From an uncultured Selenomonas sp. (GTDB lineage: Bacteria; Bacillota; Negativicutes; Selenomonadales; Selenomonadaceae): a stretch of 49,602 nt of DNA. Made by a program: the position numbers and the translations under genes. The notes beneath the pieces were generated by a model that was given only the letters and a program-made list of their open reading frames with translations, did not search any database and had not been told where the DNA came from. The DNA lies in contig CACXCN010000068.1 in NCBI GenBank assembly GCA_902766095.1, forward strand, positions 1 through 49,602. Reading direction: 5' to 3'. How positions within the stretch are numbered: position 1 is the first letter of the stretch; every line of letters starts with the position of its first letter. Shown in pieces: positions 42,953 through 49,602 of the stretch.

Positions 42953-45037
42953 ATGGCTGTTATTGATGACTTGATCGCACAGGTTGATGATCCGGCATTG
43001 AGGAAACGCCTGCAGACTGAAATCGCACGAGCAAATAAGCAGAAGAAGTTCGGACTCGTATTCGAGGAGCATCTGCCGGAGTGCACGCCGCTCTATGAAG
43101 TACCAGTAAAGGAAGGCCGGCTGGTGGCACGACAGACGGATATATCCAATCTCTACATCGTCGAGCATATTGCGGATGGTGAAGCCGTCTGCATCTCACG
43201 AGCGACAAAGGAACGCGAGACCATCCCGCTCACGGACCTTGTGTCTGTCGCGGAATTCGGCGATCCCATCTATCCTTATCTTGAGCCTATAGATAAAGTA
43301 GAGAATGCTCCAGACAGCGACCTCTGGCATACGCTCATCGAGGCGGACAACTATCATGCGTTGCAGCTTCTGGAGTATCTTTATGCAGGACAGGTGGATT
43401 GTATTTACATCGACCCTCCGTACAATACAGGTGAATCAGATTGGAAATACAATGATCAATTCATAGATGCAAAAGACTCATATCGTCATAGTAAGTGGCT
43501 TTCATTTATAAAAAAACGATTACATATTGCAAAAAAACTTTTATCTGTCAAAGGATCAATCATTATTAGTATCGGATATCAAGAAGTACATCGCTTAATG
43601 CTTTTATGTGGAGAACTATTTCCCGAATACGCAGTTACGTGTGTTACCGTACAAACTTCTGGTGGTAAGCCCAGTGGTGGATTCACTTTTGTACAAGAAT
43701 ATCTTGTGTACATTACGCCGAGAGAATTTATCCCTCAAAAAATGAGCTTTACAGGAGGGGTGTTACGTTCTCCATTTGAAGGATTTACCTTGAGTACATT
43801 TTATAAAACTAATCGACCTAATCAGGCTTACCCTATTTTTATCGATAAAAAGACAAACAAAATTGTGGAAATAGGGAAATCTCTCCAAGAACGAATGGAT
43901 GATGGTACATATACGGGGAGTAAGGATGATTTTGAATATAACTATGACGAAGCACCTGAAGGAACAGTTGCTATATGGCCAATCACTACCAAAGGAAAAG
44001 AATGTGTATGGCGACTCATTCCTAAACGTTTGAAAGAGAATTGGGAAAAGGGATATATAAAGATTTCCGTAAACAGAAAAACTACGAGCAAAAATAAATA
44101 TAGTATACAATACCTCCCCGCCGGAGTAATAGAAAAAATCAATCGGCACGAATTGACTGTATTAGGAAAAGAGGATAATTCTCCGACACTGATTCTTGGC
44201 GAAAACACGACTGTTGGCAACGATATTCCTACTATTTGGACAGAAAAGAATTTTTATACAAATAAAGGAAGTGGAGCTATCAAGGAAATTTTTCATGATG
44301 ATAGATTTCCTTATCCAAAATCCATAGAATACGTAAAAGAGATACTAAAAGGAACAACATCAAAAAAATCATTGATTGTTGATTTTTTTGCGGGAACAGG
44401 AACATCAGCAATTGCAACCTACCTATTAAATGCAGAAGATAATGGGCATCGCCGTTGCATCTTAGTTACAAATAATGAATTATCAGATAAAGAAGAAAGA
44501 ACTTTAAAAAAAGGTGGATATTCTCCCAAAAGCAAGGAATGGAAAAATTTAGGGATCGCTTATCATGTCACCTGGCCACGCATGGTCTGCACCATCGAGG
44601 GGCATGATGTGAATGGGCAGCCGCTCAAGGGGACATATCTCGGCAGTGATCGCCCAATGGCGGATGGCTTCCCGGCGAATGCCGCATTCTTCCATCTCGG
44701 TTTCCTCGATAAGCACGAGGTTGCGCGTGGCGAGCAGCTGGCGAAGCTCATACCGGTACTCTGGATGAAGGCTGGCGCGATTGGCCCTTGTCCTGCAGCC
44801 ACCGACGCTAAGGATATGATGATTTTCCTACGCAATAAGTTCGCCATTCTCATGGATACGAAATACACCTACCAATTCACAAAGACCGTAGCGGAGCAGA
44901 ATATCGAGGTTGCTTTCATCATCACAGACTATGAGCCTGAATATCGCAGCATCGCACAGGACCTCACGGCACACACGACTTATCAGCTCTACCGTGACTA
45001 TCTGGAGAATTTCACCATCAATATGAGGAGGCCTTGA
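42953..45037 (+). CDS. mod: type III restriction-modification DNA methyltransferase (Mod)
   Basis: Beta-class adenine methyltransferase of 694 residues: the catalytic DPPY (154-157, YIDPPYNTGESDW) precedes the AdoMet motif DFFAGTG (477-483). The part between and just after them, where target recognition normally lies, is coded by AT-rich DNA (about 43431-44560) while both ends are GC-rich like the host genes. This suggests the specificity core was replaced by recombination. The frame is intact. ATG 42953 follows AGGGAGGATATC. The res gene starts one base after its stop. No simple repeats that would make it phase-variable are present. Recognition sequence unknown. Confidence 0.9.
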   Translation: MAVIDDLIAQVDDPALRKRLQTEIARANKQKKFGLVFEEHLPECTPLYEVPVKEGRLVARQTDISNLYIVEHIADGEAVCISRATKERETIPLTDLVSVAEFGDPIYPYLEPIDKVENAPDSDLWHTLIEADNYHALQLLEYLYAGQVDCIYIDPPYNTGESDWKYNDQFIDAKDSYRHSKWLSFIKKRLHIAKKLLSVKGSIIISIGYQEVHRLMLLCGELFPEYAVTCVTVQTSGGKPSGGFTFVQEYLVYITPREFIPQKMSFTGGVLRSPFEGFTLSTFYKTNRPNQAYPIFIDKKTNKIVEIGKSLQERMDDGTYTGSKDDFEYNYDEAPEGTVAIWPITTKGKECVWRLIPKRLKENWEKGYIKISVNRKTTSKNKYSIQYLPAGVIEKINRHELTVLGKEDNSPTLILGENTTVGNDIPTIWTEKNFYTNKGSGAIKEIFHDDRFPYPKSIEYVKEILKGTTSKKSLIVDFFAGTGTSAIATYLLNAEDNGHRRCILVTNNELSDKEERTLKKGGYSPKSKEWKNLGIAYHVTWPRMVCTIEGHDVNGQPLKGTYLGSDRPMADGFPANAAFFHLGFLDKHEVARGEQLAKLIPVLWMKAGAIGPCPAATDAKDMMIFLRNKFAILMDTKYTYQFTKTVAEQNIEVAFIITDYEPEYRSIAQDLTAHTTYQLYRDYLENFTINMRRP
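43431..44560 (+). other. AT-rich mosaic segment within mod
   Basis: Codon use changes abruptly at both edges. Inside, A/T-ending codons dominate and runs such as AAAAAA are common; outside, codons mostly end in G or C. The reading frame is continuous across both borders. It covers about residues 160-536 of Mod. Confidence 0.75.
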
Positions 45038-45038
45038 C

Positions 45039-47936
45039 ATGCGCCTGAATCTATTTCCTTTCCAAGCGAAGGCCGTCACAGCTCTCCGCAAGAGGGTTGC
45101 TGCTGCTTTATATAGCTACAATAAAGTAGGAGATGACTATAATCAGATTATCTCTCTCCAGGCCCCGACAGGATCAGGCAAAACCATCATCATGGCTGCC
45201 TTCATCGAGGAAGTGCTCTACGGCACAGAGGATATGATCGGCAATCCGAACGCCATCTTTGTCTGGCTCTCGGACTCCCCAGCCCTTAATGAACAGTCGC
45301 GCGATAAACTGGAGCTGAAATCCGACCGTATCAAATTCGGTCAATGCGTGACCATCAGTGAGGACTCCTTTGATATGGAAACACTCGCCGATGGCAATAT
45401 CTATTTCCTCAATACGCAGAAGCTATCCGTGAAAGGCAAGCTCGGTCAGCACTCCGACAACCGCCAATATACGATATGGGAGACGCTGGATAATACAGCA
45501 CGTGAGAAAGCTGATCGGCTCTATTTCATCATTGACGAAGCGCACCGTGGGATGCAGGGACGTGAGGCGGGGAAAGCGACCTCGATCATGCAGCGCTTCA
45601 TCAAAGGTGCTCCAGCGCAGAAAATGCAAGCGATGCCTCTCATCATCGGCATGAGTGCAACACCAGAACGCTTCAACAAACTCGTCGAAAACTGTCCGAA
45701 CAGCACGCTCTCCATGGTCAAGGTATCTATCGAGGAGGTCCGCGCCTCTGGCCTGCTGAAGGATCGCATTCTCGTCAAATATCCGGGCGATAGCAAACGC
45801 TTCAATGAAATGGCGATGTTGCAAGCCGCGACCGATGAATGGATTGACAAGTGCCGTCATTGGCATCAGTATACCTATGAACAACACTATCAGAATGTCG
45901 ATCCGATTTTTGTCATCCAGGTCGCACCAGCGACTGAGCATGGAATCTCTGCAACGAATTTGGACGCTGCGCTCATGGCTATTGAGGAAAAGCTCGATAG
46001 AAAGTTCGAGGAATACGAGGTCGTGCATACCTTTGGTGAGACAGCAGATGTTACGGTCGCTGGCCTCACGGTACACTATGTCGCGCCATCACATATTGCG
46101 GATAATCATAAGATACGCGTTGTCTTCTTCAAGGAGAATCTTTCGACCGGATGGGACTGCCCGCGGGCCGAGACAATGATGTCCTACCGACATGCTCAGG
46201 ATGCAACCTATATCGCGCAGCTCCTTGGCCGTATGATACGCACGCCGCTAGGCTCGCGTGTCACCGTCGACGAGACATTGAACGAAGTCAGTCTTTTCCT
46301 GCCATATTACGACGAAACGACCGTGAAGAAAATCCTCGAGGAACTGAAAAACACGGAGGGAAGCGATATTCCAACTGTCGTAGATGAGGAGAATATGACT
46401 AATCCTCCCGCAGTGCCATGGGGGATTTATGTGCGTCACACGCGTCATGAGGTATATAATCCAAACCAGATTCCACTCCCTTTAAATTACGATAATCCCG
46501 GCACAAACAACAGTGACGGCGCACAAAAGGGCTTGCTCGTACAGGAATCTGAAGGTGCACAACAGAATGGCATAGCTTCCGATGCAACTACGCAAGGTAC
46601 TCACCCAGAATCAAGTGAGACAAGCGATATGGCAACAAGAATCACTGCGACGACCAGGGATAATGACAACGAGGGAACGAATAGCCGATCTACCAGCGCT
46701 CCTGACGATAACAACTCAGAGGATGCACCTGATATACTGCCAGCTGAGACAGCGACGCAGCTCCCTCTGTTACCGAAACTCGATCGCAAAGCCGTGCTCG
46801 ATTTCATCAATAAACAGGGATTCCTGACGTATCATGTACGCAATATGCGTATCAACGACTATATAAAATCTCTGCTCGATCTCGCTTCGCTGCTGACACG
46901 TTCCGGTGTCTACCCTGAAGCAAACAATGAGGTCATGCGCGACGTCACTGACAGGATTCATACCTACGCCGAGCAAGTACGGGGAAGTGGCAATTACCTG
47001 AAAGCACGCCAAGATGTCCTCGAAATGAAAATTTCTGTCCAGATGTTCGATGCATTCGGCCAGCAGATGGAACAGCCAGAACAGGTAGAGCTATTCCAGA
47101 CAAATAAACTACTTGATCGCCAGCTCACCATGGCAGATATGAAACTAGGCCATCATGGATATACGCAAAGCTATGCGAATCGCTACATGCCAGAAGGAGA
47201 GAACGATGAGGATTGCGCGATCGATTGCATCCTCTATGCTGCTAACGATGACTGCCTAAAGGAACTCGCACAATATGCAAAGCAGAAATATAATGGTTTC
47301 ATCACCCAATATCGCCGCAAGATTGCCAATCGAGAAGAGAAATTCCGTCGAGAGTATAGGAGCATCGCCCAACAGGGCGATGCCGTAAGCCAGCAGATTC
47401 TCGAGCTACCGACCTGTCCAAGTATTGGATCAGCCTCCGATGGCACGACCTACTACAGGCATCTCTACATAGATGACGATGGTACAGCAAAGATAAAGCT
47501 CAATACCTGGGAAGCCGATGTCATCGCCGAGGAAAGTATCCGGCCGGACTTCGTCTGCTGGGTGCGTAATCCATCGAAAGCCGCCTGGGCGCTCACGGTT
47601 CCCTATCGGATGGGCAACGAATGGAAGCCCATGTATCCAGACTTTCTCATCATCCGCAGCGATCCTGAGACTGACTATGTCATGGACATCCTGGAGCCGC
47701 ATGGCGATCAATACAAGGATTCACTCGCAAAGGCAAAAGGGTTGGCAGAATATGCAAAGAACGAGCAACGCATCGGGCGAGTACAGATGATACGAGCGTA
47801 TAAAGACAAGGCAACAGGGAAGAAAATATATCGGCGATTGGAACTCACAAATCCTAATGTGCAGGAAGCAGTGATGAATGCCATGACAAATGACGAATTT
47901 GACCACATATTCGATGATATGGGCATCACGATGTGA
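45039..47936 (+). CDS. res: type III restriction enzyme subunit (Res, helicase-nuclease)
   Basis: Helicase of 965 residues that with Mod cleaves unmodified DNA. SF2 motifs: APTGSGKT (42-49), DEAH (166-169), GMSATPERFN, and motif VI region YIAQLLGRMIRTPLG. Residues about 486-579 are a low-complexity Ser/Thr/Asn/Asp/Gln-rich linker. The C-terminal nuclease-like part has YPDFLII and a DYVMDILEPHGD segment near 866-890, in the place of PD-(D/E)xK, followed by LAKAKGLAEYAKNE. The lysine of the classical motif is not obvious, so cleavage activity needs care. The gene sits one base after mod and ends before a terminator. Codon use is closer to the host than the middle of mod. Confidence 0.9.
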   Translation: MRLNLFPFQAKAVTALRKRVAAALYSYNKVGDDYNQIISLQAPTGSGKTIIMAAFIEEVLYGTEDMIGNPNAIFVWLSDSPALNEQSRDKLELKSDRIKFGQCVTISEDSFDMETLADGNIYFLNTQKLSVKGKLGQHSDNRQYTIWETLDNTAREKADRLYFIIDEAHRGMQGREAGKATSIMQRFIKGAPAQKMQAMPLIIGMSATPERFNKLVENCPNSTLSMVKVSIEEVRASGLLKDRILVKYPGDSKRFNEMAMLQAATDEWIDKCRHWHQYTYEQHYQNVDPIFVIQVAPATEHGISATNLDAALMAIEEKLDRKFEEYEVVHTFGETADVTVAGLTVHYVAPSHIADNHKIRVVFFKENLSTGWDCPRAETMMSYRHAQDATYIAQLLGRMIRTPLGSRVTVDETLNEVSLFLPYYDETTVKKILEELKNTEGSDIPTVVDEENMTNPPAVPWGIYVRHTRHEVYNPNQIPLPLNYDNPGTNNSDGAQKGLLVQESEGAQQNGIASDATTQGTHPESSETSDMATRITATTRDNDNEGTNSRSTSAPDDNNSEDAPDILPAETATQLPLLPKLDRKAVLDFINKQGFLTYHVRNMRINDYIKSLLDLASLLTRSGVYPEANNEVMRDVTDRIHTYAEQVRGSGNYLKARQDVLEMKISVQMFDAFGQQMEQPEQVELFQTNKLLDRQLTMADMKLGHHGYTQSYANRYMPEGENDEDCAIDCILYAANDDCLKELAQYAKQKYNGFITQYRRKIANREEKFRREYRSIAQQGDAVSQQILELPTCPSIGSASDGTTYYRHLYIDDDGTAKIKLNTWEADVIAEESIRPDFVCWVRNPSKAAWALTVPYRMGNEWKPMYPDFLIIRSDPETDYVMDILEPHGDQYKDSLAKAKGLAEYAKNEQRIGRVQMIRAYKDKATGKKIYRRLELTNPNVQEAVMNAMTNDEFDHIFDDMGITM

Positions 47937-47946
47937 CATAACGACG

Positions 47947-47997
47947 CAAAAGCAGCTCAGCTGACAGCTCTAATGTTGTACAGTTGTGCTGCTTTTG
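47947..47997 (+). terminator. terminator after res
   Basis: CAAAAGCAGC (47947-47956) pairs perfectly with GCTGCTTTTG (47988-47997), with further pairing inside the 31-base loop. The T-rich right arm overlaps a possible promoter. Confidence 0.65.
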
Positions 47998-48038
47998 TTG
48001 TATAATATACTAAGTAAAGCGTATTTTGCTAGTTTCTA

Positions 48039-48097
48039 GCGCAATATGTAGATGATGACTCATCAACGCATACTACATATTGATTACACAGTTGCGC
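48039..48097. repeat. nested inverted repeats between res and the 132-residue gene
   Basis: CAATATGTAG (48042-48051) is matched by CTACATATTG (48073-48082), and inside it TGATGA-C-TCATCA (48053-48065) is a perfect 6-1-6 palindrome. GCGCAA and TTGCGC frame the whole. It could be an operator array or a cruciform/RNA element. The last arm overlaps the -35 of the next promoter. Confidence 0.65.
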
Positions 48098-48121
48098 ATT
48101 CCTAAAATGTTGTGTTATAAT
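48092..48121 (+). promoter_or_regulatory. promoter for the 132-residue gene
   Basis: TTGCGC (48092-48097) and a perfect TATAAT (48116-48121) are 18 bases apart, 29 bases before the start. Another TATAAT lies at 48001-48006. Confidence 0.6.
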
Positions 48122-48149
48122 ACATTAGTGCAAAGAGGAGGCGACAAAA

Positions 48150-48548
48150 ATGTTAGAAGGTTTCAAGCCAATTGAGTTAATGACGGGCAGCCCTGTACTA
48201 TCCGTCACGAACAACGGATTATCTTTCAACAAAAATGTGATAAACAAGATGGGGCGTCCAGAATACATTCGATTTATGATAAATACTGAATCGAAGCAGC
48301 TAGCAATACAAAAAGTAGAGGAATATGACAATGCCAGTGTCCCATTCATTAGAAAAAATGTTGATAACAAGAATGGCATACGGTATAATAACCGTGATCT
48401 AGAGAACACGATAGCAACACTCATGGAGTGGGATCTATCGACGAAGACCTACCGCATTGACGGAATCTATCAAGAGGATGACAATGCAATGATTTTTAAT
48501 CTCACAACAGCTCGCACATTCCCCAAACGGACACGTGCTGAAAAATAA
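48150..48548 (+). CDS. hypothetical protein, accessory region
   Basis: Protein of 132 residues that I do not recognise. It has no signal or membrane span. The first half is beta-like (PVLSVTNNGLSFNKNVINKMG, then YIRFMINTESKQLAIQKVEE); the second half reads as mixed alpha/beta with YNNRDLENTIATLMEWDL. AT-rich codon use sets it apart from the core genes. ATG 48150 has AGAGGAGG about ten bases upstream. It is flanked by palindromes on both sides and lies between res and the DUF4417-like gene, so it is probably part of a defence or mobile segment. No function is claimed. Confidence 0.75.
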   Translation: MLEGFKPIELMTGSPVLSVTNNGLSFNKNVINKMGRPEYIRFMINTESKQLAIQKVEEYDNASVPFIRKNVDNKNGIRYNNRDLENTIATLMEWDLSTKTYRIDGIYQEDDNAMIFNLTTARTFPKRTRAEK

Positions 48549-48550
48549 AA

Positions 48551-48594
48551 TAGCGGAATGCTAGGTTAGTTGGCCCTAACCTAACATTCCGCTA
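48551..48594. repeat. near-perfect 44-base palindrome
   Basis: TAGCGGAATG (48551-48560) pairs with CATTCCGCTA (48585-48594), and TAGGTTAG (48562-48569) with CTAACCTA (48576-48583). Only one base pair is mismatched and the loop is six bases. There is no T-tail, so it is not a standard terminator. Confidence 0.8.
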
Positions 48595-48600
48595 CCAAAC

Positions 48601-48675
48601 GCCAATATATCGTTGCGTGATGATATAAAGACGCCCTATACAAGCTCATTATATCATCACTCAACCGATTTTGGC
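48601..48675. repeat. 75-base imperfect palindrome
   Basis: GTGATGATATAA (48617-48628) is perfectly matched by TTATATCATCAC (48649-48660). Outside it TTG/CAA, ATCG/CGAT and GCCAA/TTGGC continue the symmetry with small bulges. It ends 11 bases before a strong ribosome site and starts seven bases after the previous palindrome. It may fold as a leader RNA or be a recombination or replication site. Confidence 0.75.
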
Positions 48676-48696
48676 AATCTCCAGAAAGGGGGAATT

Positions 48697-48756
48697 ATGT
48701 CATTTTCGGTTTATTTATTATTTCTTATTATTTTGCCTAAGGAGATGATATTATGA
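48697..48756 (+). CDS. possible 19-residue hydrophobic peptide coupled to the next gene
   Basis: ATG 48697 has AAAGGGGG four bases upstream, a better site than most genes here. The product, MSFSVYLLFLIILPKEMIL, is a short hydrophobic helix. Its TGA overlaps the ATG of the next gene as ATGA, so translation would be coupled. It could be a leader peptide, a small membrane toxin, or simply a ribosome-loading device. Too short to judge by composition alone. Confidence 0.45.
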   Translation: MSFSVYLLFLIILPKEMIL

Positions 48757-49442
48757 GTAAAATTACCGACGAACTAAGATTCTATACTCAACGACCACTT
48801 CCAGATGATGTCGCGCTTGACAAGCAGGACATGCCGATCATAAAAGCTGTATCTGAAGATGAACTCGATCTGGAACATCTAACGCCAACCAACTTCCAAA
48901 ATATCAAAAAAGACGAAAATAACAGCAAGAAACTCGTGCTAAACTTTCGCTATGATCATCAGCTAAATAAATTATGGGATAAGGCACTCTGCTACATTCC
49001 CTTAATCACTTCATGCGGGGCGATTGTAACCCCAGATTTTAGTGTGAGCCATTTAATGAATCCACATTGGATGAAACAATACGTTTTCCGCAATCGCTAT
49101 CTAGGATGCTTGTGGCAATACTATGGAGTAAAAGTAATCCCTTCCATTCCTTGGGATACTCCGGATACTTTCGACACATGTTTTAGTGGTGTCGAACCAG
49201 GTGGTGTCGTTTGTATTTCCACATTAGGTGTGAAACAAAACCTGAATGTGTTTTTGTCTGGATACAAAGAAATGAAGAAGCGTCTCCATCCAAGCACAAT
49301 CATTGTTTATGGAAATATTCTCCCTGAAATGTCTGGCCGCTTTTTCCATATTAAATACGCAGATGCCTTTTCTCAAAAAGGTCATCCAGAGCAAATCCCT
49401 TTGATTCGCATGTCGAAAGTTTTTTACCGGGAGGCGCTTTAA
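48753..49442 (+). CDS. DUF4417-like protein of mobile elements
   Basis: Protein of 229 residues. The segment from PLITSCGAIVTPDFSVSHLMNP through QYVFRNRYLGCLWQYYGVKVIPSIPW and GVEPGGVVCISTLGV to PSTIIVYG follows the pattern I associate with DUF4417, a domain found mainly in phages, plasmids and integrated elements of Firmicutes; its activity is not known to me. No signal or span is present. AT-rich codon use fits recent transfer. ATG 48753 follows AAGGAGATG. It overlaps the tiny ORF before it, and a very short ORF starts two bases after its stop. Confidence 0.75.
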   Translation: MSKITDELRFYTQRPLPDDVALDKQDMPIIKAVSEDELDLEHLTPTNFQNIKKDENNSKKLVLNFRYDHQLNKLWDKALCYIPLITSCGAIVTPDFSVSHLMNPHWMKQYVFRNRYLGCLWQYYGVKVIPSIPWDTPDTFDTCFSGVEPGGVVCISTLGVKQNLNVFLSGYKEMKKRLHPSTIIVYGNILPEMSGRFFHIKYADAFSQKGHPEQIPLIRMSKVFYREAL

Positions 49443-49443
49443 T

Positions 49444-49524
49444 ATGGGAAGTCGCGGAGCATTTGTCAGTACGAATCTTGGAAACTTTACTTTTCGAGAA
49501 GGAAAATGCATATATAAATGAGGC
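49444..49524 (+). pseudogene. short ORF, probably the 5' remnant of a longer gene
   Basis: ATG 49444 has GGGAGG nine bases upstream and starts one base after the DUF4417-like stop. It encodes 26 residues (MGSRGAFVSTNLGNFTFREG..., then CIYK and stop). The MGSRGAF start resembles the N-terminus of longer accessory proteins that I recall from Firmicute mobile elements, so a truncation is likely. I see no clear continuation in the other frames within the last 78 bases. A GGGCAT/ATGCCC hairpin follows. Confidence 0.4.
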
Positions 49525-49602
49525 TTCGGGCATGATTGTGGGTGAATGCCCTGCCCCTGACTGAAATTTGCTATTGAAAAGCCATGTTGGTTCCTGTAAA
49601 GT

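Noticed and set aside
42953-43100. Phase-variable repeat tract in mod
   Set aside because: No simple-sequence repeats near the 5' end or in the promoter.
43431-44560. Frameshift or gene fusion in mod
   Set aside because: The frame is continuous and both catalytic motifs are present; only the composition changes.
48551-48675. Integron attC site
   Set aside because: Long palindromes are present, but the paired RYYYAAC and GTTRRRY core sites are not arranged as in attC, and no integrase is nearby.

Overview
The window reads as chromosomal DNA from a Negativicute, most likely of the Selenomonas/Mitsuokella group: a diderm, anaerobic Firmicute. The reasons are a lysine/ornithine decarboxylase that keeps the landmarks I remember of the Selenomonas ruminantium enzyme, an NfnAB-type transhydrogenase, a FloA/NfeD pair, a UbiD/UbiA quinone module, frequent TTG starts behind AGGAGG-type ribosome binding sites, and GC-rich codon use. 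Almost all genes lie on the + strand. I saw no rRNA, tRNA, integrase, transposase or CRISPR array.

Layout. 1-4561: end of ahcY, mtaD (SAH/MTA deaminase) and ftsK. 4681-11193: alaS, a lone HlyD-type adaptor, and an nfeD-floA-anchored-protein operon. 11246-16489: polyprenyl diphosphate synthase, a long TatA-like gene, tatA-tatC, ubiD and ubiA (menaquinone and Tat export). 16605-22365: folD, fhs, metF, nfnA, nfnB, a tetrahydrofolate one-carbon branch next to electron-bifurcating redox genes. 22486-24282: a DEDDh exonuclease and a metallo-beta-lactamase-fold protein with a twin-arginine-like N-terminus. 24475-34756: holA followed without a terminator by a six-gene Pel exopolysaccharide locus (pelD with a fused epimerase-like domain, pelE, PelA-type deacetylase, pelF, pelG, PelA-type hydrolase). 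34863-37083: a minus-strand phosphoribosyltransferase, then ldc and a small acidic protein. 37376-42843: lysR, smc, ftsY. 42953-49602: an accessory zone with a type III-like restriction-modification pair whose methylase has an AT-rich middle, then AT-rich small genes, several large palindromes, a tiny hydrophobic ORF coupled to a DUF4417-like gene, and a very short ORF that looks truncated.

How the parts work together. AhcY and MtaD both act on S-adenosylhomocysteine. FolD, Fhs and MetF interconvert formyl-, methenyl-, methylene- and methyl-tetrahydrofolate, and Nfn balances NADH, NADPH and ferredoxin. PelD (c-di-GMP sensor), PelE, PelF and PelG form the inner-membrane Pel synthase, with the deacetylase and hydrolase modifying the polymer. 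The Pel set has the order described for Gram-positive bacteria and lacks the outer-membrane genes pelB and pelC, although this lineage has an outer membrane. That is the most interesting system here. The second is the palindrome-rich accessory segment at 47937-49602.
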